Of a stretch of DNA of 64,000 bases, positions 60,827-64,000 are shown piece after piece; position 1 is the first letter of the stretch; every line of letters starts with the position of its first letter. Source of the stretch: Pseudomonadota bacterium (GTDB lineage Bacteria; Pseudomonadota; Alphaproteobacteria; Rhizobiales; Xanthobacteraceae). Under the pieces are notes generated by a model. It ran no database searches, was not told the DNA's origin, and saw only the letters and a list, made by a program, of their open reading frames with translations. The position numbers and the translations under genes are program-made. The stretch spans positions 108,701 to 172,700 of the forward strand of contig JAFEFL010000063.1 of assembly GCA_018240595.1 (NCBI GenBank), read 5' to 3'.

Positions 60827-61770
60827 CGCCGGCCTCCGGTGAGTTTCTCGGCATTGGCCTCATCCTCGGGCGACACGCGGTTGGCGCCGGTGACGACGTG
60901 ATGCACAAGGCCGATGACCGCGAAGGCGCCCATCGCCGCGAGGCCCGCATATTTGGTCATGCCCTTCCATAGTTCGACGATCGGGCTGATACGCGGGTCC
61001 TTCGGCAGGTTGGCGTAGATCTGCGGCTGGTCGGCGTGATGCAGGACGTACATCACATGCGTGCCGCCGACGCCGGGCGGATCGTACAGGCCGGCATTGG
61101 CGAAACCGCGGGACTTGAGGTCCTTGATGCGGTCGTCCGCGTGCTTCTTCATGTCGTCCTTGGTGCCGAACACGATCGCGTGCGTCGGGCAGGCATGGGC
61201 GCAGGCCGGGCCCTGGCCAACGGCGACGCGATCCGAGCACAAGGTGCACTTGTAGGCCTTGTGATCGACCTGGCTGATGCGCGGAATGTTGAAGGGACAG
61301 CCCTTCACGCAGTAGCCGCAGCCGATGCACTTGTCGTGGTCGAAGTCGACGATGCCGTTACTGTACTGCACGATGGCGCCGGGCGCCGGGCAGGCCTTGA
61401 GGCAGCCCGGATCCTCGCAATGCATGCAGCCGTCCTTGCGGATCAGCCATTCGAGGTTCTGGCTCTGCGGATTCACCCACTCGGTGAAGCGCATCACCGT
61501 GAACATGTCGGGCGTCAGATCGAGCGGGTTGTCGTAGGACCCGTGATTGATGCCAACCGGCGTGCGCTTGTCGTTCCACTCGAGGCACGCCACCTCGCAG
61601 GCCTTGCAGCCGATGCATTTCGACACGTCGATGAGCTTGGCCACCGGCGTGAGCGATTTTGCCGGCGGCGATACGGTCGAAGCGGAGCGCTTGACCAGAT
61701 CGCCGTCGCCGAGCCCGACCTTGATGTCCTTGGTCGGCGCCGGAGAGGTAACGAATTCGAAGTTCGCCAT
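60823..61770 (-). CDS. fdoH: Formate dehydrogenase iron-sulfur (beta) subunit
   Basis: A 315-residue protein with four [4Fe-4S] motifs: CIGCKACEVAC, CMHCEDPGCLKACP, CIGCGYCVKGCPF and CTLCSDRVAVGQGPACAHACP. A C-terminal membrane helix (LAAMGAFAVIGLVHHVV) anchors it. It carries electrons from the alpha subunit to the cytochrome. A leader of about 45 residues precedes the first cluster motif. Starts 12 bases after the fdoG stop. Confidence 0.93.
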   Translation of the reverse strand: MANFEFVTSPAPTKDIKVGLGDGDLVKRSASTVSPPAKSLTPVAKLIDVSKCIGCKACEVACLEWNDKRTPVGINHGSYDNPLDLTPDMFTVMRFTEWVNPQSQNLEWLIRKDGCMHCEDPGCLKACPAPGAIVQYSNGIVDFDHDKCIGCGYCVKGCPFNIPRISQVDHKAYKCTLCSDRVAVGQGPACAHACPTHAIVFGTKDDMKKHADDRIKDLKSRGFANAGLYDPPGVGGTHVMYVLHHADQPQIYANLPKDPRISPIVELWKGMTKYAGLAAMGAFAVIGLVHHVVTGANRVSPEDEANAEKLTGGRR

Positions 61771-61782
61771 CGTTCCCTCCCT

Positions 61783-64000
61783 TTATGCCACCGGCCCGGT
61801 GGTGGGCTCGATATCGACGAGAAACGCCTTGTATTCCGGCGTTTCGATGTTGGCGTCGCCGACATAGGGCGTCAGCGAGTTCGGGCCGAAGCCCTTCTTG
61901 GTCTCGCCCATGAAGCCCCAGTGCAGCGGGATGCCGACGACATGGACGGTCTTGCCGTCGCAGGTGAGCGGCTGGATGCGCTTGGTGACGACGGCCTTGG
62001 CCTTCACCGAACCGCGTTTCGACCACACCCTGACCCAGCCGCCATTGGCGATGTTCTTCTCCTTGGCCAGCTGTTCGCTGATCTCGACGAAGAACTCCGG
62101 CTGCATCGAGGCATTCACCTGCGAATGCTTGGTCCAGAAGTGGAAGTGCTCGGTGAGCCGGTAGGAGGTCGCCGCATAGGGGAACTCCTTCGCGTCGCCG
62201 AACTGCTCCATGTCGCCCTTGAATACGCGGGCGACCGGATTGCCGCGAACCTTCGGCGCGATGACGTTCGCGACCGGCGATTCGAACGGCTCGTAGTGCG
62301 CCGGGAACGGTCCGTCGCGCATCATGCCCCGGGTGAACAGGCGCGATGTGCCTTCCGGGTTCATGATGAACGGTCCGACCTCGGTCGGCTTCATCGTCGG
62401 GCCGATGTCCGGGATGTCGTAGCCGGTCCACTTGGCACCATCCCACCACAACAGCTTGCGGCTGTCGTCCCACGGCTTGCCGTTGATGTCGGCGGAGGCG
62501 CGGTTGTAGAGGATGCGGCGGTTGGCCGGCCACGAGAACGCCCAGTTCGAGTAGGCGCCGGTCGCGTCGGGATCGCTGGTGGAGCGACGGGCCATCATAT
62601 TGCCCGCCTCGGTGAAGCAGCCGGTGTAGATCCAGCAGCCCGCCGCCGTCTTGCCGTCGTCGCGCAGCAGCGCAAAGGTCGCAAGCTGCTTGCCCTTCTG
62701 CAGGACGAGCTTGGTCGGATCGTTCGGATCGGCGACATCCTCAAGAGCGGAGCCGTTGATCTCCCTTGCCAGCTCTTCCGGCGTCGGATCGTTAGGATCC
62801 TTGTAGTTCCAGGACAGGTTGACGATCGGCTCGGGAGCCGGGCCGCCCTCCTTCTGGTACAGCGCCTTCAGGCGCTGGAAGATCTGCGCCATGATCCAGG
62901 TGTCGTGCCTGGCCTCGCCCGGCGGCGTGCCGCCGGCCCAGTGCCATTGCAGCCAGCGCCCGGAATTGACCAGCGAGCCCTCGTCCTCGGCGAAGCAGGT
63001 CGACGGCAGCTCGATCACCTCGGTCTGAATCGAAGAGGTGGGCACGTCGTTGTATTCGCCGTGGTTCTGCCAGAACCGCGCCGTCTCGGTCTGCAACGGA
63101 TCCATGACGACGAGGAACTTCAGCTTCGCGAATGCCGCCGTCAGCTTCTTGCGGTTCGGAGCCGACAGCAGCGGGTTGAAGCCCTGGCACATGTAGCCAT
63201 TCACCTTGCCCTGGTGCATGAGCTCCATGATGCGCAACATGTCGTAAGACGGCACGTCCAGCTTGGGCAGGTAGTCATAGGCGAAGCTGTTCTCCGCCGT
63301 CGCGGCATTGCCCCACATTGCCTTCTGGAAACTGACGAAGAACTTCTTGTAGTTCTGCCAGTAACTCATCTGGTTCGGCCGCAGCGGCTTGAAGCCGCGG
63401 GTCGACATGTAGGTGTCGAGCGTCGCCTCCTTTTCCGTCGGGATCGTCAGATAACCCGGGATCAAGTTCGACATCAGGCCGAGGTCGGTCAGCCCCTGGA
63501 TGTTGGAGTGACCGCGCAGGGCGTTCATGCCGCCGCCGCGCACGCCGATATTGCCCAGGATGAGCTGGAGCATCGCCATGGCGCGGATGTTCTGCGAACC
63601 CTTGGAGTGCTGGGTCCAGCCGAGCGCATACATCGACGTCATCGTCTTGGTCGGCGTCGAGCATTCCGAGATCATCTGCGCCACCTTCAGGAACTTGTCC
63701 TTCGGTGTGCCGCAAATGCGCTCGACCATCTCGGGCGTGTAGACCGAGACGTGCTTCTTCAGGAGGTTCCAGACGCTACGCGGATGCTCCAGATCGGATT
63801 TGACGTAGCCGTCATCGCCGAGCTCGTAGTCCCAGGTCGAGCGGTTATAGTCGCGCCGCTCCTCGTCATAGCCGGTGAACAGGCCGTCCTGGTAGCCGAA
63901 GCCTTCCTTGATGATGTAGGGCGCGTTGGTGAACGCCTTGACGTAATCCCACTGCACCTTGTCGTTGCCGATGCAGTAATTGATGACGCCGAGCAGGAAC
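61783..64000 (-). CDS. fdoG: Formate dehydrogenase major (alpha) subunit, C-terminal 739 codons
   Basis: The gene continues past the right edge. The visible part matches the second two thirds of a Mo/W-bisMGD formate dehydrogenase: GWTQHSKGSQNIRAMAMLQLILGNIGVRGGGMNALRGHSNIQG (in parts), YMCQGFNPLLSAPNRKK, SGRWLQWHW, and a C-terminal molybdopterin-dinucleotide domain with RLTEHFHFWTKHS and SKRGSVKAKAVV. E. coli FdoG has 1016 residues with Sec at 196; that position, the twin-Arg signal and the first Fe-S cluster lie outside the window. The presence of selA, selB and selC in the same operon predicts an in-frame UGA there. An ATG at 63957 is internal, since the frame is open to 64000. Confidence 0.93.
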   Translation of the reverse strand, partial: FLLGVINYCIGNDKVQWDYVKAFTNAPYIIKEGFGYQDGLFTGYDEERRDYNRSTWDYELGDDGYVKSDLEHPRSVWNLLKKHVSVYTPEMVERICGTPKDKFLKVAQMISECSTPTKTMTSMYALGWTQHSKGSQNIRAMAMLQLILGNIGVRGGGMNALRGHSNIQGLTDLGLMSNLIPGYLTIPTEKEATLDTYMSTRGFKPLRPNQMSYWQNYKKFFVSFQKAMWGNAATAENSFAYDYLPKLDVPSYDMLRIMELMHQGKVNGYMCQGFNPLLSAPNRKKLTAAFAKLKFLVVMDPLQTETARFWQNHGEYNDVPTSSIQTEVIELPSTCFAEDEGSLVNSGRWLQWHWAGGTPPGEARHDTWIMAQIFQRLKALYQKEGGPAPEPIVNLSWNYKDPNDPTPEELAREINGSALEDVADPNDPTKLVLQKGKQLATFALLRDDGKTAAGCWIYTGCFTEAGNMMARRSTSDPDATGAYSNWAFSWPANRRILYNRASADINGKPWDDSRKLLWWDGAKWTGYDIPDIGPTMKPTEVGPFIMNPEGTSRLFTRGMMRDGPFPAHYEPFESPVANVIAPKVRGNPVARVFKGDMEQFGDAKEFPYAATSYRLTEHFHFWTKHSQVNASMQPEFFVEISEQLAKEKNIANGGWVRVWSKRGSVKAKAVVTKRIQPLTCDGKTVHVVGIPLHWGFMGETKKGFGPNSLTPYVGDANIETPEYKAFLVDIEPTTGPVA

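Noticed and set aside
59321..60901. Plus-strand frame of 526 codons opposite fdhE and fdoI
   Set aside because: Shadow of two well-supported genes on the other strand.
61783..64000. SECIS element or in-frame UGA inside the visible part of fdoG
   Set aside because: The visible frame has no internal stop; the expected Sec position lies beyond the right edge.

Overview
The window looks like chromosomal DNA of a GC-rich alphaproteobacterium, probably Hyphomicrobiales (Xanthobacteraceae/Nitrobacteraceae-like). This rests on high GC, many GTG/TTG starts, dense operons with ATGA overlaps, many ABC importers for amino acids, peptides and opines, an AcdS/AcdR pair and an Fdo-type formate dehydrogenase with its selenocysteine genes. 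The genus is not resolved. No phage, insertion sequence or CRISPR array was seen, and there is no gene-free stretch above 300 bases.

Layout. (1) 1-3398: a sulfide-response module. A BigR/SqrR-type ArsR repressor diverges from a small membrane protein and a sulfide:quinone oxidoreductase, and an RND efflux pump follows the repressor gene. (2) 3409-15256: a long minus-strand catabolic cluster (amidohydrolase-like protein, cupin, HpaI-type aldolase, a complete Liv ABC importer, quinone reductase, SDR, 3-dehydroshikimate dehydratase). It faces a divergent IclR gene whose promoter holds four copies of one octamer. (3) 15274-24203: a Dpp-type peptide importer with two M20 peptidases and a divergent IclR gene. 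(4) 24221-28730: ACC deaminase with its divergent Lrp-type regulator, then pyrC, a flavin reductase-like gene and folD. (5) 28737-36557: a second Opp/Dpp importer, a divergent RpiR regulator and a metallo-hydrolase. (6) 36698-41308: DEAD-box helicase, D-threonine-aldolase-like enzyme, KDPG aldolase and KDG kinase. (7) 41417-51686: an opine/amino-acid oxidation locus with a three-subunit FAD/Fe-S dehydrogenase, two more DadA-like oxidases, a polyamine/opine-type ABC importer and an OccR-like LysR regulator. (8) 51705-53620: a cysteine-synthase-like PLP enzyme, a tiny ORF and a broken LacI regulator. (9) 53625-64000: a minus-strand formate dehydrogenase/selenocysteine operon: fdoG (cut by the window edge), fdoH, fdoI, fdhE, selA, a Sel1-repeat gene, selB, selC (tRNA-Sec), then a coiled-coil protein, a DsrE-like protein and a GcvH-like protein.

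The most striking observation is in region 9. The tRNA-Sec gene lies, in the same orientation, inside the 3' end of the selB reading frame: selB codons 651-682 are the tRNA gene, and the selB stop overlaps the next start codon. The three genes after selC include a GcvH-like protein that keeps the lipoyl-lysine position and a DsrE-like protein, with no glycine-cleavage partners in the window. They may be an undescribed accessory module for selenocysteine formate dehydrogenase. The IclR-controlled cluster of region 2 is a second candidate for an uncharacterised pathway.
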